From Clavaria fumosa (taxonomy: Eukaryota; Basidiomycota; Agaricomycetes; Agaricales; Clavariaceae): a stretch of 64,000 nucleotides of DNA. Location of the stretch: NCBI GenBank assembly GCA_951802425.1, contig OX637797.1:3720001-3784000 (forward strand). Reading direction: 5' to 3'. Shown here piece by piece: positions 52,991 to 62,642 of the stretch. The translations under genes were made by a program, and so were the position numbers. A model generated the notes under the pieces. It saw nothing but the letters and a program-made list of their open reading frames with translations, ran no database searches and had not been told where the DNA came from. Position 1 is the first letter of the stretch. Each line of letters opens with the position of its first letter.

Positions 52991-53568
52991 AGCCTTGCCA
53001 AATGGCTTGGACAGTTAGCCAAGCCAAGCTGAGCTGTGGCAACTAATCTTGAGAGAGCCTAGCACAGGTGTCATAATCTCACAGCAGTGCAGCTTCACCA
53101 CAGAACTGGAGTTCATGCAGGAGAATGAGAATGCATTAATCATATTGATGTAAGGTGAATAAAGAGCAATGAACCTGGAGTTCATGCAGGAGAACAAGAA
53201 AACATGAACTCCTCACTGTCAGAGATATGAAGTACAGGCAAAAAGAAGTGCACAAAGCACAAAGTCAAAAAGGGCATGCTTAGTAAAGTCCAAACAGTTA
53301 AATGATACATGATGGCAGGAGACAAACTGATGGCTCACGAGGCATGGATCTGGTCAAGTGGGGACGAGGCGCATAGTTTTCATCATGCTGCCACTGGATG
53401 GCCAAGTAAAGGTGCATAGGCTCAGGGCCAGGAGGCAGGTCTAATGATAGTGCTTTTTTACAGAGCAGTCAGTACATTAGCTAAGTTACATGTTGTAGTA
53501 TACAAATACTGATTCAACAAAACATTACTCAACTGTCCCAATAACTGCAGACACCAATTACTGCAGTG
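52991..53568. other. No gene recognised
   Basis: CpG-poor with a repeated phrase GGAGTTCATGCAGGAGAA (near 53109 and 53169). No coherent frame. Confidence 0.45.
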
Positions 53569-53891
53569 TAGTACAAGGGACAGGTAGACGAACAAACCAC
53601 TCAGAATAGGAACTCGTGCAAGGTTTCGTACCAGTCAGCTGCATTTCAACGAGGCGACGACAAGCTGGAACCAGCTGGAAAAGGCATTCATAGCTGAATG
53701 CTTCGAGGAATCCCACCGCGGGAAGACGAAGATATAAAGGCTGGTGCTGTGACACTGTTGCATTCGTGATGGCTTGTGACGCTATGAGGGAGAAGGAGGC
53801 ACTGGTGGCCACAATTGAGATTGCGATGGGGCGGCTAGGATCGTCGGATCGTCGCCTCAGTGCGGCCGAAGCGGACGGTTCCGTCGAATAG
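53569..53891 (+). other. CpG-rich island with a 40-codon ORF
   Basis: Unlike its neighbours this 320-bp stretch keeps many CpGs (CGAGGCGACGAC, CCACCGCGGG). An ATG at 53769 opens 40 codons (ACDAMREKEALVATIEIAM, then LGSSDRRLSAAE) ending TAG 53889-53891, a helix-like coil. It could be the first exon of a gene or a recent insertion. I cannot assign it. Confidence 0.3.
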
Positions 53892-54087
53892 GCTCTAACC
53901 TTTCCTTTTCCAAGTGTTCCTTCTCTTAAGATCTCCTCCTTTTATCTCAACTCTGGCCTTTGCAGTTTTCAAAGACCCTGGCTCATCAGCATCAGGGGAC
54001 TCGGGTTTAGATGTGGAATTGCCAGTGATCGGATTCCATTGTCATGTCACCTTCAGAGTCACATTGGAACTCTGTCTCTCTATATGT

Positions 54088-55200
54088 TCAAAAGCTCAGT
54101 TTGATATTAGAGAAGAGGAAAGAGGAAAAACTCAAACCTGTTTCCAACATATCATCAAGGTCAGACAACCCAGACACCTCTTTGTCAAGCGGACTTGCAT
54201 CCATCACAATGCTCCCGAGATCAAAAAATGAATTCCAATGAGCAGGATTGGTAGTCGCACAAGGATACATGGACATTGTGACTTGCTTCAAGGAATCTTG
54301 TTTGGGGTCAAACATGTCTGTGATTTCTTTTGACTGTTGTAACAATTCTTGGTATGTGTCGTTATCCTGAGGACGAATCGCCCTAAAAGTAGCAGATGAC
54401 ATATGGCCACACCAGATGTCGAAAGAGGTGTAGTTGTGGTTAAGTGTGCTCTGAGCTTTCTGTGAAGACATTCGTTTGCATGAAGACATTCATCTGCCAC
54501 ATTGCATGATGCAAACAACAGATTTGCGAGCCGCAAGTGCATATACCATGCAGATTATTGGCCGAGGGTTTGGCTCTGACTTGTTGAAAAACTTCAAAGT
54601 GAAGGGGCTCATAGCGGAAAAGATGTATGGCTTTGGAGTGACTGAGAATTTAGCATCATTCTTGATCTGTATCAGGATGGCAGTAATATTCATCCTATTC
54701 AACCTTTTGTCATTGTAGAGCATCGGGAGGATGATATCGATGCCGGCTTGGTTGTTGGCACAGATAATTCCTACTCCCCAGGCAACACACACCAAGATGA
54801 AGCCATCGGACAATCCCAAGAAGTCGTGAACCTTGATAAAATGGGTGAGGTAGATATGAGAGTCTCTGAATGTCTCCGCAAAGCTCTTGTCATCCCTGTA
54901 ATCTCGCAACCTCAATGGCAGAGCATTCTTGATATGCTCCTGGTACAGGTTTTTGGCAAATAGAGCCTCAAAGAATGATGTCGTCTTGACAATGAACAAC
55001 TGGAGTTGCCCGTGTTTGAATGAGAGACTATCGATTGTGTCAATGATGATATTGGTGACAATGAGTTCCCCTTGATCTCCCTTGCTCATCCCAGACCATT
55101 GCAAGATCTGGCGCAGTGCATGGCAAGAACTGAAGTGACTATGCTGCATGAGAGTGGCTGTGGCTTCAGCCAGGATCGGTTCTGAGGCTGCTACAGTCAC
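54088..55200 (-). pseudogene. Agaricomycete multicopy P-loop family, copy B (C-terminal part)
   Basis: Frame 55200-54490 (GDQGELIVTNIIIDTIDSL, then SHIYLTHFIKVHDF, GVGIICANNQAGIDIILPML, NITAILIQIKNDAKFS, MSPFTLKFF) continues after a break in 54489-54088 (TSFDIWCGHMSSATFRAI, YQELLQQSKEITDMF). I recognise these blocks as the C-terminal half of a large, uncharacterised protein family that is highly repeated in agaricomycete genomes. The NTPase part is missing. The function is unknown; a nuclease-like (PD-(D/E)xK-type) fold is a guess from ILIQ(I/V)K(N)xxxF. CpG-depleted and frameshifted. Confidence 0.5.
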
Positions 55201-55359
55201 AAGAGATTTGAGCTGCTGATGGAATATCTACATGCAATTAATATTAGCCTGATAAGAGAGGATTACTACTGGCAACTGGCCTCATCCGCCAATTCAATGA
55301 TGTTGTCATAGAAGTTGATGTGAAGGTCGCCTTGCTTGGAAAACCTCTGCCTGATTGTC

Positions 55360-55815
55360 ATGAACAGCCGGAATTGCCCTGGAAGATCGCTTGGATAATT
55401 CACTTGTGCTGTCCAGAAGGACAGTTCGAATACACGGTAATGGGATTTGGACTTACCAACACTCCCACCTCATTCCAGCGCTTTATGAACACCATTCTTC
55501 AGGACAAAATCGCCACTGGACACGTCCATGTGTACATCAATGACATTCTCATCCACACACCAGACCTAGAGACTCACCAATGAATCACGCAATCCGTACT
55601 CCGCAAGCTTGCCAAGAACTTGCTCTGTCTGAGACTGGAAAAATGCAAATTCCAAAAGAAAGAGGTAGAATTCCTGGGACACTACATCTGCGAAGGGCAT
55701 ATAGAGAAGTTGGAAAGATTATGTGCTGGGATTAGAGAAAGGCTGGTGCCAAAGTGTAAGAAGGACATTCAAAGATTCCTTGGATTCCTTAATTATTTCA
55801 GGAGACACAAGGCAT
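55360..55815 (+). pseudogene. Gypsy reverse-transcriptase fragment
   Basis: YTVMGFGLTNTPTSFQRFMN, then YINDILIHTPD (YVDD replaced by YIND, so catalytically dead), a TGA, then LRLEKCKFQKKEVEFLGHYI and IQRFLGFLNYFRR. Only RT palm/thumb sequence remains. It lies on the opposite strand between the two copies of the P-loop family. Confidence 0.75.
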
Positions 55816-55994
55816 GATAACAGATCAACTACAAGAACAGCACACATTTTGACATCAAAGAAGAGTTAGATCTGCAATGTGAAACATAAATTTTAAACAC
55901 AATTATCGTAAAGCCATAAAGGAATTGCTGGCTACAAAACTGGTCATTTAACAGACCAAAGCACTACTAGTAGAAACACAATTTTACATATTCC
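55816..55994. other. Short unassigned spacer
   Basis: AT-rich sequence between the RT fragment and the end of copy A. Confidence 0.4.
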
Positions 55995-57977
55995 AAGGTC
56001 ACTGTTCATCACTGATAACGTACTCCTGCATCCAAGCCATATTTGGTGAGTTTTCTTCCAACTGGCCTAGAGGCTGCATGTGCTGAATTGTAGTATCTTG
56101 ATGGGTGGGCAAAGGCATGGTGATGGCAACCAAAGTGGCAAACTCCCTGACTATATCTGCTGTCTCTAGTATGCCATAGGCAGTCAGAGAGCTACCCCTG
56201 ACACAAATCAAAAATCCATAGCAAGAATCCATTGCAAACCGCTTTGCTTCAACCTCCTCCTCCTGCTCCCGAAGACGTTTCTTAGTTGATGATGCCTCCT
56301 TTCAGTCCTTTGCAAGGATATACTTGGCTGCAAGTCATTCACCTCTTAGGTCTTGGAATTGGCCATCACAAGGGGTGTCCGAGGTGGTAGACTTGATTCT
56401 CGAGTGTGGGGTCCCTTGGTATAATGATTCATTGCCAATCTCCATGAGGAGTGTGAGATAAGGAAGAGGTTCGTCGAGGTCATGTGGAATTGCAACAGGT
56501 CGCACATATGTTTCTGCTTTCGTGGCAGGGTCTACCTTGAGCTTGACTTGGATGATGAACCCCGAAAGCAGATTCGGATCAAATATATCATTGGGCAAGA
56601 CAGAACCAAAATAGGTGACAAAAAGCAAATCAATCGAGGATTGGTTGTGGCAGCATTGCAGGAACACTCCATGAGCCAACAGGTTCACAAGCAGTTTCCT
56701 GATAAACTGGTCAATGTATCATTGGGAAGCACGCAATGACTTGGCTCACCGACTGGGTACCTTGGGTAGCAAGTCCCTTGTGACAGTCGCATGCATGAAA
56801 TTGACATATGCATTCGCAAAGGTGCAGTCAAAGCTCACTTTATTTGAATCAGCCCACATTGTCGTGCCAAAGAGTTGGTTGAGAAGGTGTATCACAGTGA
56901 CAGGTTTTAAGAGGTTATGGTGAAAATTCTCGATTGGGGCTGCGTAATCACGGGCTGTGAGAAGGAGAACCCGGGCAGCAAGTTCGCCTAAATGGCCTTT
57001 GTTGACCAAAGAAATTGTTGCTCAACATGTTCAGAACCTGGCCAAATATTTTCGTATTGCCAGAATTGCACAATATCTCAGCAGCACCTAAGGCAAGGAC
57101 TGGTTCTGATGGGGAGCGGGTGAAGAAGAGTGAATGGTTGGCCGAGAAGCCACTAAGGAGCCTCATATGATGGGAAACACTTCGGTCTGCTAGTCCAATC
57201 ACTTCGGTGCCTGACAATACCAGATCAAGGCAGAACTGCTGCAAGAGTACAGCAAAAACGTGATCTTTATCCTTTGCATCAAACATCTTGTCATTGGTGA
57301 GCTTCAGAGATGCAAAGTGAATGACTTCAAGGGACCCTGACCCCCTCATGTTTGCACGCCATCTGACAAGAATGTGAGCAACCTTCTATGTGGAGCAAGA
57401 ACAGCATACAAGGGTCACCCATATTGGGTGAGATGAGTGATCTTCTCAAAATCACCAAGGCAAAAATCCTTTAACGGTCATTCCTCAGCTATCGCATACT
57501 GATCAAAACCAAGAGCAATATAGGGTGGCACAAGATGGCACAGTTCCTCTCTGAGTTTCAGAGAGAGCACTGCATAATACAGTGAGGCAAGACAGGACAG
57601 ACATGAGGGAATGGCTCACTATTTTCGGGATTAGGGCGGTAATACGAGATGCTTGACTTTGTTCCCAGGAAGACATACCACATCCTCATTGACAAAGGCT
57701 GGGCTTGCAATAAATGCAACAGAATCCAAAAGCACTGCTCCAGCTCATGCACCTCATCAAAATATGTCACACAGAGAGGATTTTTCTTGGCGAACAGACC
57801 CTTGATAAAGTCCATAAGCATGCTGGTTGCCTCCATGGCAAATTTCTTGTAATGGTCCCTGGCTGTCTGAACTGAATTGTAATGCAGGTCATTCGGCCTC
57901 CCATCAGGCTGGTGTTTAGGGCTTTTTTTCATAGATCCATCCATGGGCCAAAGCCTTTTTAACTGCAAGCAAGCCAT
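55995..57977 (-). pseudogene. Agaricomycete multicopy P-loop family, copy A
   Basis: In order on the minus strand: 57977-57558 (MDGSMKKSPKHQPDGRPNDL, then LCVTYFDEVHELEQCFWILL, a Walker B, then MWYVFLGTKSSISYYRP); 57349-56948 (KDKDHVFAVLLQQFCLDLVL, ADRSVSHHMRLLSGFSANHS, RSPSEPVLALGAAEIL); 57009-56746 (GHLGELAARVLLLTARDYAA); 56688-56335 (CHNQSSIDLLFVTYFGSVLP, FIIQVKLKVDPATKAETYVR); 56232-55999 (VRGSSLTAYGILETADIVRE). These are consecutive blocks of the same family as copy B, broken by several frameshifts. The Walker A region should lie beyond 57977 and is not recognised. The product would be a P-loop NTPase with a nuclease-like tail. Confidence 0.55.
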
Positions 57978-58317
57978 TACCTTCGGGAATATATATGAAA
58001 GTGGTAGGATTTACCTTCTTGGCTCATGTCACCATGTTCAAGAAAAAGTTCTGACAATAAACCCTTGGATTTTCTTTCTCCATAGATTGGTGCCAAGACA
58101 CAAGTAATTTCTCTCCATCAAGGTGGTGATTGTTTTGCATTTTCTTGAGAGAAGTAAGCATGGTTTTGTGAGCAGCAGCAAGGAAACAGGCAATGTCCCA
58201 AATCACAGTTAGGCTCAAGTCATTATCCTTGGGTATTTGCCTGAAGTACTGGAATACAGTGACATCAGATGGCGGGTGCAGCTGTGGATGTGCTCAGAGT
58301 GAGACATTAGTCATTGT
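57978..58317 (-). other. Upstream part of copy A, no clear motif
   Basis: A short frame (58218-58024) lies upstream in the same orientation as copy A but shows no P-loop. It may be 5' exon or intron sequence of the pseudogene. Confidence 0.3.
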
Positions 58318-58331
58318 GGATGTTAGTATTA

Positions 58332-58582
58332 TATCAGACTGGGTCTCACACAACTTAGGGGCAAGGTCATGATGACAATACTAACATAAGGGGAAAAAGG
58401 TACAAAATGGAAATGCAAAGGTACTAATAGGTGGAGCTTCAGAACTTGATGGCATTCCCATGCATGGACTTTTGAGTTACATGATGTTTGTACATGTTTG
58501 TACCTGCAGTCACCAGATCACATGACTTTCCTGTGACCTTTCTCATGACCTTTTGGGATGGCTTATATAAGCAATCCTAACA
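58332..58582 (-). repeat. G1-family LTR, old copy (251 bp)
   Basis: TATCAGACTGGGTCTC to GCAATCCTAACA, preceded by GATGTTAGTATTA, which matches the leader bases beside the G1 5' LTR. It is thus a 5' LTR with only about 15 bp of internal sequence. E-box positions read TTACATGA and TCACATGA. Older than G1. Confidence 0.7.
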
Positions 58583-58584
58583 CC

Positions 58585-58955
58585 TGGGACCTGGGCACCT
58601 ACAACTTGAGCACCTTGGGACCTGGGACTTGGTGCTAAAGTGTGCCAAGTCCAATATTTCAGATTCTAAGTACCAGGTCTCCCAGGTGCCATGCCTCAGG
58701 TGTCCCAAGTCTCCTGTACCCCAGGTCCCATATACCCCAGGTCCCAGGTCTTCTATGTGTCTCAGGTTTCAGGTATCCCCAGTGCCATGCCTCAGGCACC
58801 ATTCCTCAGGTGTCCCAAGTCCCATGTACCCCAGGTCCCAGGTGTCTCAGGTGTCTCAGGTCTCATGTGTCTCAGGTCTCATGTGTCTCAGGTCTCAGGT
58901 GTCTCAGGTGTCTCAGGTCTCAGGTGTCTCAGGTCTCAGGTGTCTCACACAGCTC
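58585..58955. repeat. CAGGTGTCTCAGGTCTCAGG minisatellite
   Basis: Units of CAGGTGTCTCAGGTCT type, the reverse complement of the array at 42605-42990. The left part is degenerate and the right part (58825-58950) more regular. Confidence 0.8.
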
Positions 58956-58984
58956 CTCAACTCCTTTTACAGTCTAGCCCACAG

Positions 58985-59065
58985 GACTAGTAAGCTAGCA
59001 TTGAAACCAACACTGCTAGCAAGGTATTGCTTTGGGCTGATATTATTATTCATTGATAAGCTATG
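58985..59065 (-). repeat. LTR-end fragment, inverted relative of 45225-45300
   Basis: AACCAACACTGCTAGCAAGG and TTGCTTTGGGC blocks are the reverse complement of 45235-45285. It abuts the G4 pol fragment, marking the point where G4 was truncated. Confidence 0.6.
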
Positions 59066-59084
59066 GCCTTAGCTACTGACCCCC

Positions 59085-59396
59085 ATGGTCTGTCCCAACC
59101 CAGTAGTAGTCCACAGGTTGGTCACTCCGAATACAATTCCAAATCGTACCATCTCCCCACCTCCTTCAGTAGAGATCGACGGAGACTTAGAGCATGAAAT
59201 CTCTGAAGTGCTCGACTCCAAGATCAACAAACGCTGCACCTGCAAACTCCTATACCTGGTGCGGTGGTCCGGATACGAAGGAACTGATGAGGAAACATCC
59301 TGGCTTCCTGCTACAGAACTTGTTCATGCCTCCAAGGCCATTTCGGATTTCCACCAAGCTTATCCGAACAAGCCCGGACCTCTCAATACCCTCTAG
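59085..59396 (+). pseudogene. G4 pol C-terminus with chromodomain
   Basis: The frame begins in the linker before the domain (VHRLVTPNTIPNRTISPPPS) and continues through HEISEVLDSKINKRCTCKLL, YLVRWSGYEGTDEETSWLPA and FHQAYPNKPG to a stop. Aromatic cage positions (E-I-S-E-V-L start, YLVRW, SW) are kept. It targets integration in chromoviruses. All upstream domains are absent, so it is a remnant. Confidence 0.85.
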
Positions 59397-59400
59397 ACCT

Positions 59401-59646
59401 TTCTCCGTTCACTCCAATACCCCGAAATTTCTCTTATGCTTCTATTTACGTACATTTTCCATTCAATACAACTCCGTCTCTTTTCTCTGTTCACTCTGAT
59501 ACCCCAAAATCTCTCTTATGCTTCTATTTATGTACATTTTTCATTCAATACAACTCCGTCTCTTTTCTCCGTTCACTCCAATACCCCAAAATCTCTCTTA
59601 TGCTTCTACTTACGTACATTTTCCATTCTATACTACTCCGTCTCTC
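59401..59646. repeat. 82-bp tandem repeat, three units
   Basis: TTCTCCGTTCACTC recurs at 59401, 59483 and 59565. Each unit also has TCTCTTATGCTTCTATTT and CATTCAATACAACTCCG. It lies directly after the pol stop. Confidence 0.85.
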
Positions 59647-59995
59647 TCTTTTCTGTCTTCTCCAACACAAATAAATAAATAAAAAATCCGTATTTCTGTC
59701 TCTCCGTCTCTCTCTCTGTTCCTTTCTCCGAAAACTCCGAAAACTCTGAAAAAACCTCCTTTCTTCTTATTCCTTTTCTCCGAAAACTCTGAACTTTTTA
59801 TTTTTTTTCTCCCAAGTCCAACTCCCAAGTCCAACTCCGAATCTCTCTTTGTCTTCTCCGTCTTGTCTTACTTTATTTTCTTTCATTCTGCTTACTTTTC
59901 ACTCAAGTTCAAAGATAAAACAAACAAAAAAATTATAAAAAGAAAACAATAAAAAGGAACAATAAATAAAATGTAGATATATATTTTTATTTTTT
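59647..59995. other. Pyrimidine-rich, then A-rich spacer
   Basis: CT-rich words (TCTCCG, TCCAACTCC) give way to AAATAAA/AAAAATT runs near 59925-59985. It lies between convergent pol and antisense gene and probably holds their polyadenylation signals. No gene. Confidence 0.45.
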
Positions 59996-60889
59996 TTAGG
60001 TGGAGGGGGGTGAGCCAGGCGATGCTTGTAAAACTCCCTCAGGCTCCTTAAGCCTGGACTCCCCTCCAACTTCTCCCTCCTCTGCCTCCGCCGCTTTCTC
60101 CGCCTCCACTTCTTTCTCTGCTCCCGCTTCCTCTGCCTCCTTCTTCTCCACCTCCGTCTCCACCCCCTTTTCTGAACCCGCCACCTCCACCACCATCTTC
60201 TCCACCTCCTCCTTCTCCTCCCCCGCTCCCTGCTTCCCCATCAGAAATTCCCAGAGGATCTTCCGATCCTCTGCCGCTGCCTTCCACTCTGCCCTCGCCT
60301 CCTTCTGCCACTCCTCCAACTCAAACACCCCGTGGACCACCAACTTGTAGATGGTTTTCACCACCCCAGTCCGCTCCACCTCTGCCCTGTCCACATCCGC
60401 CCATGGCGCCCGCACCTCCTTCACCTCCTCCTCCGACTCCACCACGGTCTTCTTCAACTGTGCGGAGCAGAATTTCTTCCGCTCCGGCCCCTCCACCTCT
60501 CCGCCCCCGCACCGCTGTTTCGCCGCCGCACATGCAACACACGCGGTGCCCCGCCCTCTGCTCGGCCACACACACCCCATTCCGAGCTGGACACATCACG
60601 CGCAGTCCATGCGCTCCATGTCTGACTCCGTGGCTGGTGTCCACTTCCTCCCCATCCCCTGTGCCTTCGCGATTTCCTCTGCCCTCCGCTTCACCTCCAC
60701 GGCCCTTGCCCTCTCCATCTCCTCCCGCCGCACCTTGTCTGTGGCCTCCCTCTTCTTCCGCTCCTCCTCCTCCTGCTTCTGCCACTCCTCCTCCTCCTGC
60801 GCCTTGATCTGGCGCATAAGGACCACGATCTCGGGGTCCTCATCCTCCACGCACGACTGCGTGGGGTGGGGATGGCGACCACGGGGCAT
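59996..60889 (-). pseudogene. G4 antisense ORF: Cys-rich, E/K-rich coiled-coil protein
   Basis: From ATG 60889 one frame of 298 codons reaches TAA 59996-59998, broken only by TGA at 60598-60596. N-terminal basic start (MPRGRHPHP), a K/E-rich helix (EEEEWQKQEEEERKKREA), then the cysteine block DCA-stop-CVQLGMGC, TACVACAAAKQRC, and a long E/K/A-rich tail. The TGA sits inside a CXXC pair and is explained by CGA to TGA. The cysteine spacing resembles the G2 gene (DCGNCV...C, C..C...C). It is convergent to G4 pol. No homology to a named family is claimed. Confidence 0.65.
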
Positions 60890-61207
60890 GGTCAAGGGCA
60901 GGGAGGCTGGCTGGGCCCTGCTCCGGGTGTGCTCAGGTTGTGCGACATTGAGGTTTTTTTAAATAAAAAATAAAAATAAAAAAATAAAAAAATAAAAAAA
61001 TAAAAGAATAGGGATTGCCCGTGCTAGGGGCTAGTGATGATGGTAGCAGGTTAAAGAAGAGAAAAAAATTGGTGTATGATGCATGCGGCCTTTTGACCCC
61101 CAAAATTTTTTCGGACTCCGCTTGACACACTGCGAAACTCTGACGCTAACTTGTTATGGGAGCCACATGTTCATGCGGACTTTGGCCACAGGGTCTCAGG
61201 GGTTTGA

Positions 61208-61224
61208 CCCTAAGAGGGGGATAC
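61208..61224 (+). other. Polypurine tract of G4
   Basis: CTAAGAGGGGGATAC directly before TGTTACGACC at 61225. Confidence 0.7.
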
Positions 61225-61955
61225 TGTTACGACCCCATCCGCTTGCATAAGCACGATCCCCGCTCTGGACTCCGAGTTCTGTACCAGCCCCGATCCGCTC
61301 TGCTGTAACTCCGTGCGCTCCGCTCTGCACCTTCATCGGACTTTACTCCACCGGCCTTCGGACCATTCGGACTTCGTTCTAGAACCTTCTCCCTCCATCC
61401 CCTCATTCTGTTTACCATTGAGAGGATACCCTTGACCCATGGGAGTCGCTTTTTTGTTGTTGTTTCTTTGTTCCATGAAAATTGCACAGGCACATGTGGT
61501 GAAACTCTCCTAGTAATTTGATATGTACATTGTTTCACATTACTCCTATACTCTGTCCTTGCAGTATAAGTTTCCACCTGTATCTCCCTGCTCCTCAGTT
61601 GGAATATTAACGTCTCTTGATCCTAAAAAACACCTCTGAGCTTTTGTCCTCATCATCCTCAATGTTCTCCATGTCATCCAACCACTTCGGAGTTTGACTT
61701 ACGTTCTGATTCTCTCTTAGGTATTGTTCTTGTTTGATAAATAGGGACAAGTATATACATGGTGGCACAACACATACGTTGAGGCTGCAGTCCCATAAGT
61801 CTCCTTCCTCTTGTTTACTTCTCCATTTCACTGATATCAGACTCCGACCTGACTCTGATAGAACATCTCTGCTCCACTCCGCTAACCCCTTCACCGCTAA
61901 CCTTGTTAGGACTGTGACACTACAGCTGATCCTACTAATGTCAGCAAATGCTGTG
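61225..61955 (+). repeat. 3' LTR of G4, right end uncertain
   Basis: It starts TGTTACGACCCCATCC after the polypurine tract. No partner LTR is in the window, so the right boundary is set only by the tandem duplication that begins near 61962. Confidence 0.6.
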
Positions 61956-61961
61956 AAGGCA

Positions 61962-62030
61962 GTATACTTACATCCAGCTACTGCTGACTATACTAGTATA
62001 CTTACATCCAGCTACTGTTGACTATACTAG
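61962..62030. repeat. 34-bp tandem duplication
   Basis: TATACTTACATCCAGCTACTG(C/T)TGACTATACTAG occurs twice in a row, immediately left of the LTR starting at 62031 (motif given in two parts because of its length: TATACTTACATCCAGC and TGACTATACTAG). Confidence 0.8.
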
Positions 62031-62642
62031 TGTTATGGAACCAGGTTTGCTGCCTGTGAATAATAATATTTAAGTAAGGGAAACTGAAGTTAACCCTAAT
62101 AGGAACCTCAAATATTATTACTAGGCAAGCTCAATGTCCCAATTGAGCTTCTGGTTGCACACCTTCCTGTAAACAGATACTAAGATAACCTTAATATTGT
62201 CTACAAGGCACTGCTAATGTGGGCAGCAAATAGAAATATTCTATAGTGACTCAAGCATCAATATCTCAAACAAGGGTAATTGACCAAAGGATCCCCATAG
62301 TCATCTCGACTATTTCATCCTCTTACACCTTGCTTTAATATTCAACCAATAATGAGTTATTAAATACTTAAGTCTATTCATATGAATACTGTACTATGAC
62401 AATATTCATATCTCTCCAATGGGATAGGAGATCCTTCCAACATTAAATCTCTGATACCCCCTCTATCCTATCTCCCTTTCACTCTCTTACACCTTAACCT
62501 AATTCCTATTACTTCCTTAGATATAAAACATTTATATCTAATACCTGTAATACAAAGTAAAACATCAGTTACAACACAGTAAAATTACCTAAGCACGAAA
62601 ATATTCGTTGCACATGCATTATGTAAGCTTTCGGCGTGACTA
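62031..62642 (-). repeat. Partial LTR, inverted copy of 20780-21391
   Basis: TGTTATGGAACCAGG onward is the reverse complement of 21391 back to 20780, with few differences. The copy breaks at GTGACTA, where the DDE transposon begins. The intact copy reads GTGACTAGATAC, giving an empty-site reference. Confidence 0.85.

Larger units (their letters stand above)
59066..61955 (+). mobile_element. G4: 3' end of a gypsy chromovirus with antisense gene
   Basis: Order on the plus strand: chromodomain end of pol (59085-59396), tandem repeats, AT/pyrimidine-rich spacer, an opposite-strand ORF (60889-59996), a polypurine tract and the start of the 3' LTR at 61225. The order is the same as in G2. The rest of the element is missing on the left; the LTR right end is uncertain. 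Confidence 0.75.

Noticed and set aside
58585..58977. Protein-coding gene read through the minisatellite (SQVSQVSGLRCL-type frames)
   Set aside because: All three frames stay open because the unit lacks stops; composition follows the repeat and there is no start, intron or homology.
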